Shown: piece by piece, positions 27,160-34,399 of the stretch | Numbering within the stretch: position 1 is the stretch's first letter | Layout of the letters: every line of letters begins with the position of its first letter | Assembly: GCF_003260995.1 (NCBI RefSeq) | Contig: NZ_CP030040.1 | Coordinates: 2,529,207-2,585,439, forward strand | Direction of reading: 5' to 3' | From: Acetobacterium sp. KB-1 | GTDB taxonomy: Bacteria > Bacillota > Clostridia > Eubacteriales > Eubacteriaceae | Length of the DNA: 56,233 bases | Notes under the pieces: generated by a model | Database searches by the model: none | Seen by the model: the letters and a program-made list of their open reading frames with translations, nothing else | What the model was told of the DNA's origin: nothing | Made by a program: the position numbers and the translations under genes

Positions 27160-27792
27160 ATGGAAATTTTTTCAACACTTGACACCTTGCAGAGCTTTCT
27201 TTTACAATTTGGCATCTGGACACCGCTGGCGTTTTTTCTGTTGCAATTGCTCCAAATCATCATTGCTCCCATCCCCGGAGGAACCATTGGTTTGGTTGGC
27301 GGCGCCCTCTTTGGCACTATTGGTGGCTTTCTGATCAGTGCTGCCGGTACCATAACCGGATCGATTATCGTTTTTGTTTTGGCCAAACGATTTGGACGGC
27401 CATTTGTTGTGCGCTTTGTCAGTCCGGAACTGATTGAAAAATATGATCATATTAAAGAATCAAAACTCAACACCGTTCTTTTTCTGATTTTTCTCTTTCC
27501 GCTTTTTCCCGATGACATGCTTTGTTTTATCGCCGGTCTATCAACCATGCCGTTGAAAACCTTTATCCTGATCGTCCTGTTAGCTCGAACCCCCAGTGTT
27601 TTTATCAATACCATGATCGGTGCTGGAATTATGGATGACAGCCCCACCCAGTTTATTATTGCAGTGGCCATCTATGCTGTTCTGATTGCCGTACTTTACT
27701 TTAACCGTAAGCGTCTGGACACTTTTATAAAACACAGTAAAACAATCGTGGCTGAACTTCCCCCACCGCCTAAAATTGACAAGGAGCTTTAG
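27160..27792 (+). CDS. TVP38/TMEM64 (VTT-domain) membrane protein
   Basis: The 210-residue protein has four to five membrane segments and the VTT/DedA core: APIPGGTIGLVGGALFG (about 45-61), a Gly-rich GTIGGFLISAAGTITG re-entrant region, VLAKRFGRPF, and FLFPLFPDDMLCFIAGLSTMPLKTF. Family members move or scramble lipids or support envelope homeostasis; the substrate here is unknown. An in-frame start at MEIFSTL follows GAGGT. The stop touches the ATG of the next gene, so they are co-expressed. Confidence 0.9.
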   Translation: MEIFSTLDTLQSFLLQFGIWTPLAFFLLQLLQIIIAPIPGGTIGLVGGALFGTIGGFLISAAGTITGSIIVFVLAKRFGRPFVVRFVSPELIEKYDHIKESKLNTVLFLIFLFPLFPDDMLCFIAGLSTMPLKTFILIVLLARTPSVFINTMIGAGIMDDSPTQFIIAVAIYAVLIAVLYFNRKRLDTFIKHSKTIVAELPPPPKIDKEL

Positions 27793-28284
27793 ATGACCGA
27801 AAAAACAAAAAAAGAACTGAACCGCTTATATATGAGCGAGCTCGTCACCGCCCTGGTCTGCGGGATGCTGATGTATCTGCTCACCGACTCCACCGGTCAA
27901 CCCCTCGATCTACGCCTGCTGATCCCCGGCGGGGTGCTGATCTTTATTATCCTTCAAAGCGCCGGATACTGGTATTATCGCTATCAGCTCGTGGATAATC
28001 CCAGCGACCCGATGGACTGGATAATGCCGCTTTTTTCAGTGCTTAAAAAACTGGATTTGGCTTTCTTTTGCCTATACCCGCTTTATCTGCTGTACCTGCT
28101 GATTTTAAAGCCTGACACCTTTTTTATGACCATGAACATTTTCGGCCTGATCCTTTATGCTTTTTCGATAATTGAATACTACAATTACTATTATTACAGT
28201 GTTCAAATCGGAGTAATTAAAAAGAAAGTCCCCTCTGAGCTCAGATTGGAACTTTCTCATTATGAAAAGACAAAATTAATTTAA
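27793..28284 (+). CDS. Membrane protein of unknown function
   Basis: The 163-residue protein has four hydrophobic segments (about 13-30, 40-58, 80-105, 113-130) with a polar, tyrosine-rich C-terminus (YYNYYYYSVQ). Its ATG directly follows the stop of the VTT gene and uses the AAGGAG inside that gene. No named family is evident; co-expression with the VTT protein suggests an envelope role. Confidence 0.78.
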   Translation: MTEKTKKELNRLYMSELVTALVCGMLMYLLTDSTGQPLDLRLLIPGGVLIFIILQSAGYWYYRYQLVDNPSDPMDWIMPLFSVLKKLDLAFFCLYPLYLLYLLILKPDTFFMTMNIFGLILYAFSIIEYYNYYYYSVQIGVIKKKVPSELRLELSHYEKTKLI

Positions 28285-28330
28285 CGAAGGGTATCGGTTC
28301 CCCCTTGGGCAGAACCGTGGTTTATACAAC

Positions 28331-28864
28331 ATGATGTATTTCGTTTCTATTTTACACACCATTAATCCGCTTTTTTTTGCGCTTCTGGCTATTGCCGGGC
28401 TGCTGCTCTGGAAAGCCATTTATACCTATAAAACCTATGCCGAGCTGCGGGGGAATGCCATTAAAGAAATGATCGTCGGCAGTCTTGTGCTTATTTTTAT
28501 CCTGGGTATCTTTATTGTGGTTCCCCTGGTTGCCGGCATCACCGTTAAGGATAATGAGCTGTCGCTCCGACTACCCACCGGTTTTACCTTCGAGACCTAT
28601 CCCGAAGCCGATATTCTTTCGGCTAAGATGGTCAGTCTGGATCAGACCGAGTACACCATTGCCAAAAAGGTGGTCGGTACCGAAACTAGAGCTTACCGGG
28701 AAGGCATCTTCCTGCTGCAAAACGGTACCGAAGCCGCGGTCTTTGTCAACGGCAATACCGCCATCCTGGTAGAAACACCCAATCGCATCTTGCTGTTAGC
28801 ACCGGATCGATTCGATGATTTTGTCAAAAACTTTAGTGAGAAGCTGATTCCTGTAAAGCCTTAG
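28331..28864 (+). CDS. Membrane-anchored protein with bacterial PH-like domain
   Basis: The 177-residue protein has two membrane helices (about 13-32 and 47-70). A soluble domain (75-175) follows whose strand pattern, NELSLRLPTGF, AYREGIFLLQNG and AVFVNGNTAILVETP ending in a helix (DRFDDFVKNFSEKL), fits bacterial pleckstrin-homology domains. No good ribosome site precedes the ATG. The start codons lie inside a short sequence shared with the inverted-repeat element. It probably belongs to the VTT gene cluster. Confidence 0.78.
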   Translation: MMYFVSILHTINPLFFALLAIAGLLLWKAIYTYKTYAELRGNAIKEMIVGSLVLIFILGIFIVVPLVAGITVKDNELSLRLPTGFTFETYPEADILSAKMVSLDQTEYTIAKKVVGTETRAYREGIFLLQNGTEAAVFVNGNTAILVETPNRILLLAPDRFDDFVKNFSEKLIPVKP

Positions 28865-28879
28865 TATAAAAACTTGATC

Positions 28880-28919
28880 TAAAAAAGCGTGCCTCTTCTG
28901 CAGATGGCACGCTTTTTTT
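28880..28919. terminator. Bidirectional terminator between convergent genes
   Basis: AAAAAAGCGTGCC and GGCACGCTTTTTT arms end the PH-domain gene on the + strand and the YwbE gene on the minus strand. Confidence 0.88.
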
Positions 28920-29121
28920 ATTTTGGCTCTTCTACTATCTTAGCCACCCGGCCGACCTGACCGTCGGTGAGCATCACCTTGATCCCGTGGGGATGGGTAG
29001 GGCTTTTCGTGAGCAGTTTACCAACCCGGCCCGAAGTCAACTTACCACTGCGCTGATCAGCCTTTAAAACAATCTCGACTAATGCACCAACCTTAACGTC
29101 GCTTCTTTTCTGTCCGTTCAT
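28918..29121 (-). CDS. YwbE family protein (DUF2196)
   Basis: The 67-residue protein fits the short YwbE family, with the diagnostic RSDVKVGALVEIVLKADQRSGKLT-type start and a KSPTHPHGIKVML core. It forms a small beta-barrel-like domain of unknown function. Its start overlaps the TSCPD stop by 4 bp (ATGA), which indicates translational coupling. Confidence 0.9.
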   Translation of the reverse strand: MNGQKRSDVKVGALVEIVLKADQRSGKLTSGRVGKLLTKSPTHPHGIKVMLTDGQVGRVAKIVEEPK

Positions 29122-29372
29122 ACTTTTTCCTCTCGGGTTTCTTCCAGGGCAATGGCCAGCTGATCCATACAGGAGGTAGGCTTTTTCCCACAGGTCTGCC
29201 CCTTAAACATCGCGATGATTTCATCTGCCGATTTTCCCTCAAGCAGCACAACCAGAGCTTTTAAATTCCCATCACAACCGCCTTCAAAAACCAGATTACT
29301 GACTACATCACCCGCTAAATCAAATTGAATGTTGCGAACACAGACGCCCTGGGGCTTATAACTTAATGTCAT
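29118..29372 (-). CDS. TSCPD-domain protein (TIGR03905 type)
   Basis: The 84-residue protein has a TSCPD domain: GVCVRNIQFDL, FEGGCDGNLKAL, and a TCGKKPTSCMDQLA cysteine motif that could bind a metal. In ribonucleotide reductases a related domain sits at the C-terminus; stand-alone members are uncharacterised. It is coupled to YwbE downstream and lies 12 bp after the methylglyoxal synthase stop, so all three form one transcript. Confidence 0.9.
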   Translation of the reverse strand: MTLSYKPQGVCVRNIQFDLAGDVVSNLVFEGGCDGNLKALVVLLEGKSADEIIAMFKGQTCGKKPTSCMDQLAIALEETREEKV

Positions 29373-29384
29373 TTTTTCCTCTTT

Positions 29385-29855
29385 CTATTTTAATACACTT
29401 ACCAATCTATTTTTCATTTTTTTTACCTGATCCTCTATCGGATGCACATACTCTTCATTCATAAAACGGGAATGGATGATAAAATCAGCCGTTGCCAGAT
29501 TATTGGCCACCGGGATATCATAAACCGTGGCAATCCTGAGCAAGGCCTTAATATCCGGGTCGTGGGGCTGGGCTTCCAGGGGATCCCAAATAAAGATCAG
29601 CATATCAATCTTACCATCCACAATGCGCGCCCCAATTTGTTGATCACCACCGAAAGGGCCGCTTTTAAAAATCTGTACCGGCAATCCCGTTTGCTCTTGA
29701 ATAAGACTTCCGGTTGTTCCCGTTCCGCACAAATGATGCCGCTGTAATATTTCTTTGTTGCGACAAGCCCAGTCCAATAACTCGGCTTTTTTTCCATCAT
29801 GGGCAATTAAAGCGATTTTCTTGGTTTTTTCAATTGTAACATTAACATATTCCAT
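29385..29855 (-). CDS. mgsA: Methylglyoxal synthase
   Basis: The 156-residue enzyme converts dihydroxyacetone phosphate to methylglyoxal and phosphate. Motifs are ALIAHDGKK (phosphate binding), CGTGTTG around residue 45, FKSGPFGGDQQIGA with the catalytic aspartate region, and FIWDPLEAQPHDPDIKALLRIA. A start at MEYVNVT has a GAGGG site; four more codons upstream are possible. It relieves phosphate stress during sugar overload. It heads a three-gene operon. Confidence 0.95.
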   Translation of the reverse strand: MEYVNVTIEKTKKIALIAHDGKKAELLDWACRNKEILQRHHLCGTGTTGSLIQEQTGLPVQIFKSGPFGGDQQIGARIVDGKIDMLIFIWDPLEAQPHDPDIKALLRIATVYDIPVANNLATADFIIHSRFMNEEYVHPIEDQVKKMKNRLVSVLK

Positions 29856-29894
29856 TTCAGCCCTCATCTACTTTCACTATTATTTTTGCAACGC

Positions 29895-30902
29895 TTATTT
29901 TTTCACTTCAAAATCCAGCAGCTTAACATCTTTTGATCGAAACTCCGATTTTACTTTTTCTTCTTTAACATAGTCGGTGCTTAAATATTTCTTGTTATCA
30001 TCAGCAAAGACGGTGACGACCACCGCGTTCGGATCTTCTAATAAATCCTGGGCAATGATGGCGGCGATAAAATTGGCACCCGATGAGATCCCTACCCCTA
30101 AACCCAATTCTTTGGATAGCTGCTGGGCCATAATGATGGCATCGCCATCCTCGACCGCTATAATATCGTCCAATTCATCCAGTTTTATCAGATCAGGTAC
30201 AAATTCATCTGAGATTCCCTGAATGCGATGTCTACCCACCCGATATCCCGTTGATAGCGTTGGCGAACTTGCTGGTTCCATAGGATAAGCCTTAAATGCT
30301 GGATTTTTATCTTTAAAATATCGGCCTAATCCCATCACTGTTCCCCCGGTTCCGACACCGGCAACCAACGCCTGGGGGATTACTCCAAACGCTGACAATT
30401 GAGCATCAATTTCCGGGGCCGTCCGTTCATACTGAGCCTCGGTATTTTCTTCATTGGAAAATTGGCAGGGCAGAAAGGCGTTACCTTTGGCAGCCAGAGC
30501 ACCGCATTGGGCAATACTCCCTAAAAAGCCACCTTCTTCTTTAGAAACCAGCCGAACTTCACCACCATAGCTCCGAATCAGATTTTTTCGTTCATCACTC
30601 ATCCAATCTGGCATGTAGATCACCACCGGGTGTCCTAAGCAGGTCCCGACGGCGGTAAACGCGATCCCCGTGTTGCCGCTGGTGGCTTCAACAATGGTTT
30701 CCCCTTCATGGATTTCACCCTTTTCATAAGCCTTTTTTAGGATGTGCAAAGCCACCCGATCTTTAATACTGCCAGTGAGATTATAATGCTCTGCTTTGGC
30801 ATAAACACTCCGGGCTTGACCCTTATATAGAAAATTAATTTTTAATAAGGGGGTCTTCCCAATGAGTTCTTCTAGTGCAAGAAACTTCTCTTCGTTATCC
30901 AT
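29895..30902 (-). CDS. Cysteine synthase-like PLP enzyme
   Basis: The 335-residue enzyme belongs to the O-acetylserine sulfhydrylase/cystathionine beta-synthase fold II family. The PLP lysine is Lys47 in TGSIKDRVA, the substrate loop is EATSGNTGI, and the phosphate-binding loop is [22 protein letters not shown] closes the active site. The sequence [11 protein letters not shown] and a longer C-terminal tail distinguish it from housekeeping CysK. It most likely makes cysteine from O-acetylserine and sulfide, but other beta-substitution reactions are possible. Confidence 0.92.
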   Translation of the reverse strand: MDNEEKFLALEELIGKTPLLKINFLYKGQARSVYAKAEHYNLTGSIKDRVALHILKKAYEKGEIHEGETIVEATSGNTGIAFTAVGTCLGHPVVIYMPDWMSDERKNLIRSYGGEVRLVSKEEGGFLGSIAQCGALAAKGNAFLPCQFSNEENTEAQYERTAPEIDAQLSAFGVIPQALVAGVGTGGTVMGLGRYFKDKNPAFKAYPMEPASSPTLSTGYRVGRHRIQGISDEFVPDLIKLDELDDIIAVEDGDAIIMAQQLSKELGLGVGISSGANFIAAIIAQDLLEDPNAVVVTVFADDNKKYLSTDYVKEEKVKSEFRSKDVKLLDFEVKK

Positions 30903-31038
30903 TTAGTCTATCCTTTTATGTTTTTAATCAGCCGTCTATCTTAATTATATTTTTCTGCCTACTTGTTTTTTATTCTGGCATTGATATAATCATACTAAAA
31001 TAAAGTAAATAAATCAATCTTTATCAGGAGGTTAATGC

Positions 31039-32400
31039 ATGATCGTCGGTTTAACCAAGAACCAACAGATTCCCACTAAGAAAATGAATCGAAACAGTGG
31101 TCGGGCACTTCGGGAAAAAGTACCTTTTTCGGCCCAATCTGTTTTTCATCCAGTCGACCGTGACCCTGTTGCCATCATTGAAAGTCAAAACTATTTTCGC
31201 ATCCCTGAACTGATTCCCCTTCGCCACCAAAAAATGACCGGTTCACCCTTTGCCTTTTTCCGGGGGACCGCCCTGTTAATGGCTCATGATTTATCCTGTC
31301 AGACTCAGTCCGGCATTCATGTGACCATCTGTGGTGATGCCCATATTGGCAATTTCGGGTTTTACGCTTCTCCGGAGCGACGCCTGATTTTTGATCTCAA
31401 TGACTTTGACGAGGCAGCTCCAGGCCCCTGGGAATGGGATTTAAAACGGCTGATCACCAGTATTATTCTCTGTGCCCATGAACTGGGCTTTGACACCAAA
31501 AATACAAGAGAAGCCGTACTTCAAACCGCAGCATTCTACCGCAAAGGTCTGGACTTGATGTCCGATATGACCTCCCTTGAACGCTACTTTATCCTTGGCG
31601 ATGAGGAACTTTTTCTTAAGAGTTTTTCCGACTCCTCCCGGGAAGAATTTGAGAAAATCATTAAAAAAGCAAAAAAAAGAACATCCAACCAGGTCATTTC
31701 AAAAATGACCGAAACCGATCCCTTTGGCCGCCGTACCTTTATCGAAAATCCGCCGATTACGACTCATTTAGATGCGAAACTGATTGATGAAGTGGAATCC
31801 TATTTCAGACAGTATTTAAAAACCGTTCGTCCCGATATTGAAATACTTTTGTCCCAGCATGTTTTAACCGATATTGCCAGGCGGATCGTCGGGGTTGGCA
31901 GTATCGGAACCCGCTGTTACCTGCTGGTGCTGACCTGCGAAGACGAAAGCCATCTCGTTTTGCAGATCAAGCAGGCAAACGACTCCGCAATCACTAAGTA
32001 CAGCCAGAAAAATTTCACCACCCCTAATACCATGACGCATGGTTTAGGCAACGGCTATCGGGTGGTCAGCCATCAACAAATTCTCCAGGCTGCCTCTGAT
32101 CCCTTTCTTGGATATTTTTCTGCTGCTGAAGGGATGGATTTCTACGTCCGTCAGTTTCGCGATATGAAAGGCACGGTTGATCTGTCTGAACTTGATTTTG
32201 AGACGTTTAAGCAATATGTCATTAATTGCGGCGTCGTGCTGGCTCGCGCACATGTGCAAAGCCCCTTTGCCAACTGGATCAATGGGTATTTAGGCGATGG
32301 CGATGGTTTTGATCACGCTGCCGTTAACTGGTGTTTCGACTATTCCAAACAAGTTTATCGGGATTATGAAACCTATCGAAAAAGTCTACCCCGTAATTAA
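31039..32400 (+). CDS. DUF2252 family protein
   Basis: The 453-residue soluble protein shows DUF2252 landmarks: FFRGTALLMAHDL, CGDAHIGNFGFYASPERRLIFDLNDFDEA, GPWEWDLKRL and VVSHQQILQAASDPFLGYF. The HIGNF and DLNDFDE segments resemble the catalytic and metal-binding loops of aminoglycoside phosphotransferase-like kinases, to which the family is distantly related. No reaction is known. An AGGAGG site lies eight bases before the ATG; the gene is followed by a hairpin terminator. Confidence 0.9.
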   Translation: MIVGLTKNQQIPTKKMNRNSGRALREKVPFSAQSVFHPVDRDPVAIIESQNYFRIPELIPLRHQKMTGSPFAFFRGTALLMAHDLSCQTQSGIHVTICGDAHIGNFGFYASPERRLIFDLNDFDEAAPGPWEWDLKRLITSIILCAHELGFDTKNTREAVLQTAAFYRKGLDLMSDMTSLERYFILGDEELFLKSFSDSSREEFEKIIKKAKKRTSNQVISKMTETDPFGRRTFIENPPITTHLDAKLIDEVESYFRQYLKTVRPDIEILLSQHVLTDIARRIVGVGSIGTRCYLLVLTCEDESHLVLQIKQANDSAITKYSQKNFTTPNTMTHGLGNGYRVVSHQQILQAASDPFLGYFSAAEGMDFYVRQFRDMKGTVDLSELDFETFKQYVINCGVVLARAHVQSPFANWINGYLGDGDGFDHAAVNWCFDYSKQVYRDYETYRKSLPRN

Positions 32401-32418
32401 AGCCACTCTTGGGCATTT

Positions 32419-32450
32419 GAAAATGTCTGAAATCGGACATTTTCTCTTGC
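32419..32450 (+). terminator. Terminator after the DUF2252 gene
   Basis: The arms GAAAATGTC (32419-32427) and GACATTTTC (32436-32444) form a 9-bp stem followed by a T-rich run. Confidence 0.65.
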
Positions 32451-32475
32451 TTTTTATTCAGATATCCGCTATAGT
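32447..32475 (+). promoter_or_regulatory. Promoter of queT
   Basis: TTGCTT (32447-32452) and TATAGT (32470-32475) are exactly 17 bp apart, about 35 bp before the riboswitch-like hairpin. Confidence 0.65.
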
Positions 32476-32509
32476 GTTAACGAGCGAGATTTATTTCTCG
32501 GCCATTCTT

Positions 32510-32551
32510 CGTGTGTTCGTGACCTTCCACACGTAAAACAAAACTAAAGGA
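32510..32551 (+). ncRNA. Candidate preQ1-I riboswitch
   Basis: The P1 stem CGTGTG (32510-32515) pairs with CACACG (32528-32533) around a loop beginning TTCGTGACC. It is followed by an A-rich tail TAAAACAAAACTA that runs into the AAAGGAG ribosome site of queT. Stem, C-rich loop, A-rich tail and placement match class I preQ1 riboswitches, which form an H-type pseudoknot that hides the ribosome site when preQ1 is bound. The gene it controls is a predicted preQ1 transporter. The loop-tail pairing cannot be checked here. Confidence 0.72.
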
Positions 32552-32560
32552 GTTTTTTTT

Positions 32561-33055
32561 ATGCGAAAAATCAGTGTTCTCTTTGTTACCCAGGCGGCGG
32601 TTATTGCCGCCATGTATGTGGTGCTGACCTTTGTGTCCAACTCAATGGGTTTGGCCAGCGGCGAAATTCAAATTCGACTCTCCGAAATGCTCTGTATTCT
32701 GCCTGTTTTTACTCCGGCAGCCATACCTGGCCTTTTCCTTGGCTGTCTGCTTAGTAATCTTTTAATCGGCGCTACCGTCATTGATATTGTCTTTGGCAGC
32801 CTGGCAACCCTCATTGCGGCGAGTCTCAGTTATCAGCTGAGAAATCATAAATATCCGCTTCTCGTCACCGTCCCCCCGGTTGTGGTCAATATGATCATCG
32901 TACCCTTTGTTCTAAAATACAGTTACGGCGTCCCTTTACCGATCCCGGTGATGATGGCAACGGTCGGTCTTGGGCAAGTGATTTCCTGTATGGTCTTGGG
33001 CTCTGTCCTCTACTTTGCCTTGGATAAACGTCGCGTTATTTTTCACCAAAACTAA
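32561..33055 (+). CDS. queT: QueT-type queuosine precursor (preQ1) transporter
   Basis: The 164-residue membrane protein has five to six helices and the QueT-family pattern: AAMYVVLTFVSN, SGEIQIRLSEMLCILPVFTPAAIPGLFLGCLLSNLLIG, and a Pro-rich loop before the last helices. It is the substrate-binding (S) component of an ECF importer for a queuosine precursor. The upstream preQ1 riboswitch-like element strengthens the call. The energising EcfAAT genes are not in the window, as is usual for group II ECF systems. Confidence 0.93.
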   Translation: MRKISVLFVTQAAVIAAMYVVLTFVSNSMGLASGEIQIRLSEMLCILPVFTPAAIPGLFLGCLLSNLLIGATVIDIVFGSLATLIAASLSYQLRNHKYPLLVTVPPVVVNMIIVPFVLKYSYGVPLPIPVMMATVGLGQVISCMVLGSVLYFALDKRRVIFHQN

Positions 33056-33077
33056 AAAATTGTGCACACTCATAAAA

Positions 33078-33100
33078 AGACAGGCCCAAAGGGCCTGTCT
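33078..33100. terminator. Strong hairpin between queT and the methyltransferase gene
   Basis: AGACAGGCCC and GGGCCTGTCT are perfect arms around AAA. On the minus strand the hairpin is followed by TTTTTATG, so it best terminates the leftward AOR/MeTr transcript. Confidence 0.7.
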
Positions 33101-33120
33101 GAGGTTGTCGATAAACTACC

Positions 33121-33218
33121 GTACCGACCAATTGTTAATCTGTTGTTCGCCGCGGAATCGGACAGGTGATACCGTGTCCGCTCCGATGCGGACAACATGA
33201 TGTAACAATTGTCGGTAC
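33121..33218. repeat. Structured inverted-repeat element, short copy
   Basis: It has the same outer arms as the copy at 21998-22185 (GTACCGACC-AATTGTTA and TAACAATTGTCGGTAC) but lacks about 90 bp of internal sequence. The inner stem reads ATCGGA/TCCGAT with tip GGT-GAT-ACC, where the long copy has ATCAGA/TCTGAT and GGC-GAT-GCC. Both differences keep the pairing. Confidence 0.85.
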
Positions 33219-33290
33219 TGGATTATCTTTTTAGTCTCAAATCATTTAATCAATGCTCCCCCAATCCCGTTGGGTTTTCCGATAAACACG

Positions 33291-34097
33291 TTATTTCGAT
33301 ACTTGACCAATTTGACCGGCCCGATAGGCTTTACTGTATTTTCGGCAGTGTTTGTCCTGTCCGAGCAGTGCGTAGGTTGCAAAGATGGTTCCCATTATAT
33401 CCCGGTTTAAAGGATCCATTACGACCGAGTCCATCCCGGCCTGTATTGCAAATGCAATGCTGGTTTTGTTAAGCAGTCCGCGCACCGGTAAACCAAATGA
33501 AATGTTGCTAATCGCTCCGGTTACATGGATGTTGGGGTACAATTCCTTGATTGCTTTGATTTCAGCTACAAAATTTAGTAGCGAATTGTTTGCCGTCGAT
33601 AACGCCATCACACAGGGGTCGATATGAATCCGATCCGGTGTGATGCCGTATTTGGCTGCTTTTTCAACCATGCTTTTTGTGATATCCACCTTTGTTTTGA
33701 CATCATTGGGAATCCCGTTATTATTACAGGTGAGTCCCACCACTTCCCACGTGTTTCCTGCCATCAGCGGAAGCAAGACGTCACACTTGTCCCCTTCTTC
33801 GGAAATGGAATTGAGCATGCCCGGTTTATTGGCATATTTAAATACTGCTTCAATGACCCGGGGGTTGGGGCTATCGATACAGAGGGGTGTCTCAACCGCA
33901 TCCTGCACCACTTCCATCAACCATTTCAAGGTTTCAATTTCGTATTCCGGGGCTGTACTGGCACAAACATCGATGAAATCTGCACCGGCTTTTGCCTGTC
34001 TGATCGCACGATCTGCAATAAATGCAGCATCCCGTTTTTCAATGGCATCCTTCACTGCCGGGATGGAACCGTTAATTTTCTCTCCAATAATAATCAT
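33291..34097 (-). CDS. Pterin-dependent methyltransferase (MeTr/MtvA-like)
   Basis: The 268-residue TIM barrel resembles methyltetrahydrofolate:corrinoid methyltransferases (AcsE, MtvA). Pterin-binding landmarks are IIGEKINGS, FIDVCAS, PLCIDSPNP, KPGMLNSIS and GAISNISFGLP. It moves a methyl group between tetrahydrofolate and a corrinoid protein, linking demethylation to the Wood-Ljungdahl pathway. The corrinoid protein and activator are not in this window. It is the last gene of the AraC-AOR-MoaD row, 92 bp after the MoaD-like gene. AcsE itself normally lies in the acetyl-CoA synthase cluster, so this is more likely a substrate-specific methyltransferase II. Confidence 0.88.
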   Translation of the reverse strand: MIIIGEKINGSIPAVKDAIEKRDAAFIADRAIRQAKAGADFIDVCASTAPEYEIETLKWLMEVVQDAVETPLCIDSPNPRVIEAVFKYANKPGMLNSISEEGDKCDVLLPLMAGNTWEVVGLTCNNNGIPNDVKTKVDITKSMVEKAAKYGITPDRIHIDPCVMALSTANNSLLNFVAEIKAIKELYPNIHVTGAISNISFGLPVRGLLNKTSIAFAIQAGMDSVVMDPLNRDIMGTIFATYALLGQDKHCRKYSKAYRAGQIGQVSK

Positions 34098-34189
34098 ATT
34101 AATTACCTTTCTTTTTTTAATTAAATGTGTATCTCTTACGAGTGTTTATGCTTACCTTCGAATTTCTAAGCACGTTCATTTATTCATAC

Positions 34190-34399
34190 TTATCCACCCA
34201 TCGGTAAATTGCGCGTTTTAATAACATCGCCATCATTAATCATTTTAGTATGCACAGCCGAAGGCGTTATCAACTCATTATTGACAGTGATAAGGAGGGC
34301 CGTATTTTCGATTACGCGTTGCGCTTTCATTAGGTCAACAAATTGCGCAAGTGTTATATTTTTAATCGCATCAAATTCCTGATTATTAAAAACGATCAT
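34190..34399 (-). CDS. MoaD/ThiS-like sulfur carrier protein
   Basis: This is a 69-residue beta-grasp protein with the typical short strands and a C-terminal diglycine (LPMGG), as required for adenylation and thiocarboxylation. MoaD-like proteins next to AOR genes are presumed to serve in making or maturing the tungstopterin cofactor. The ATG overlaps the AOR stop by 4 bp, so the two proteins are made together. Confidence 0.85.
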   Translation of the reverse strand: MIVFNNQEFDAIKNITLAQFVDLMKAQRVIENTALLITVNNELITPSAVHTKMINDGDVIKTRNLPMGG

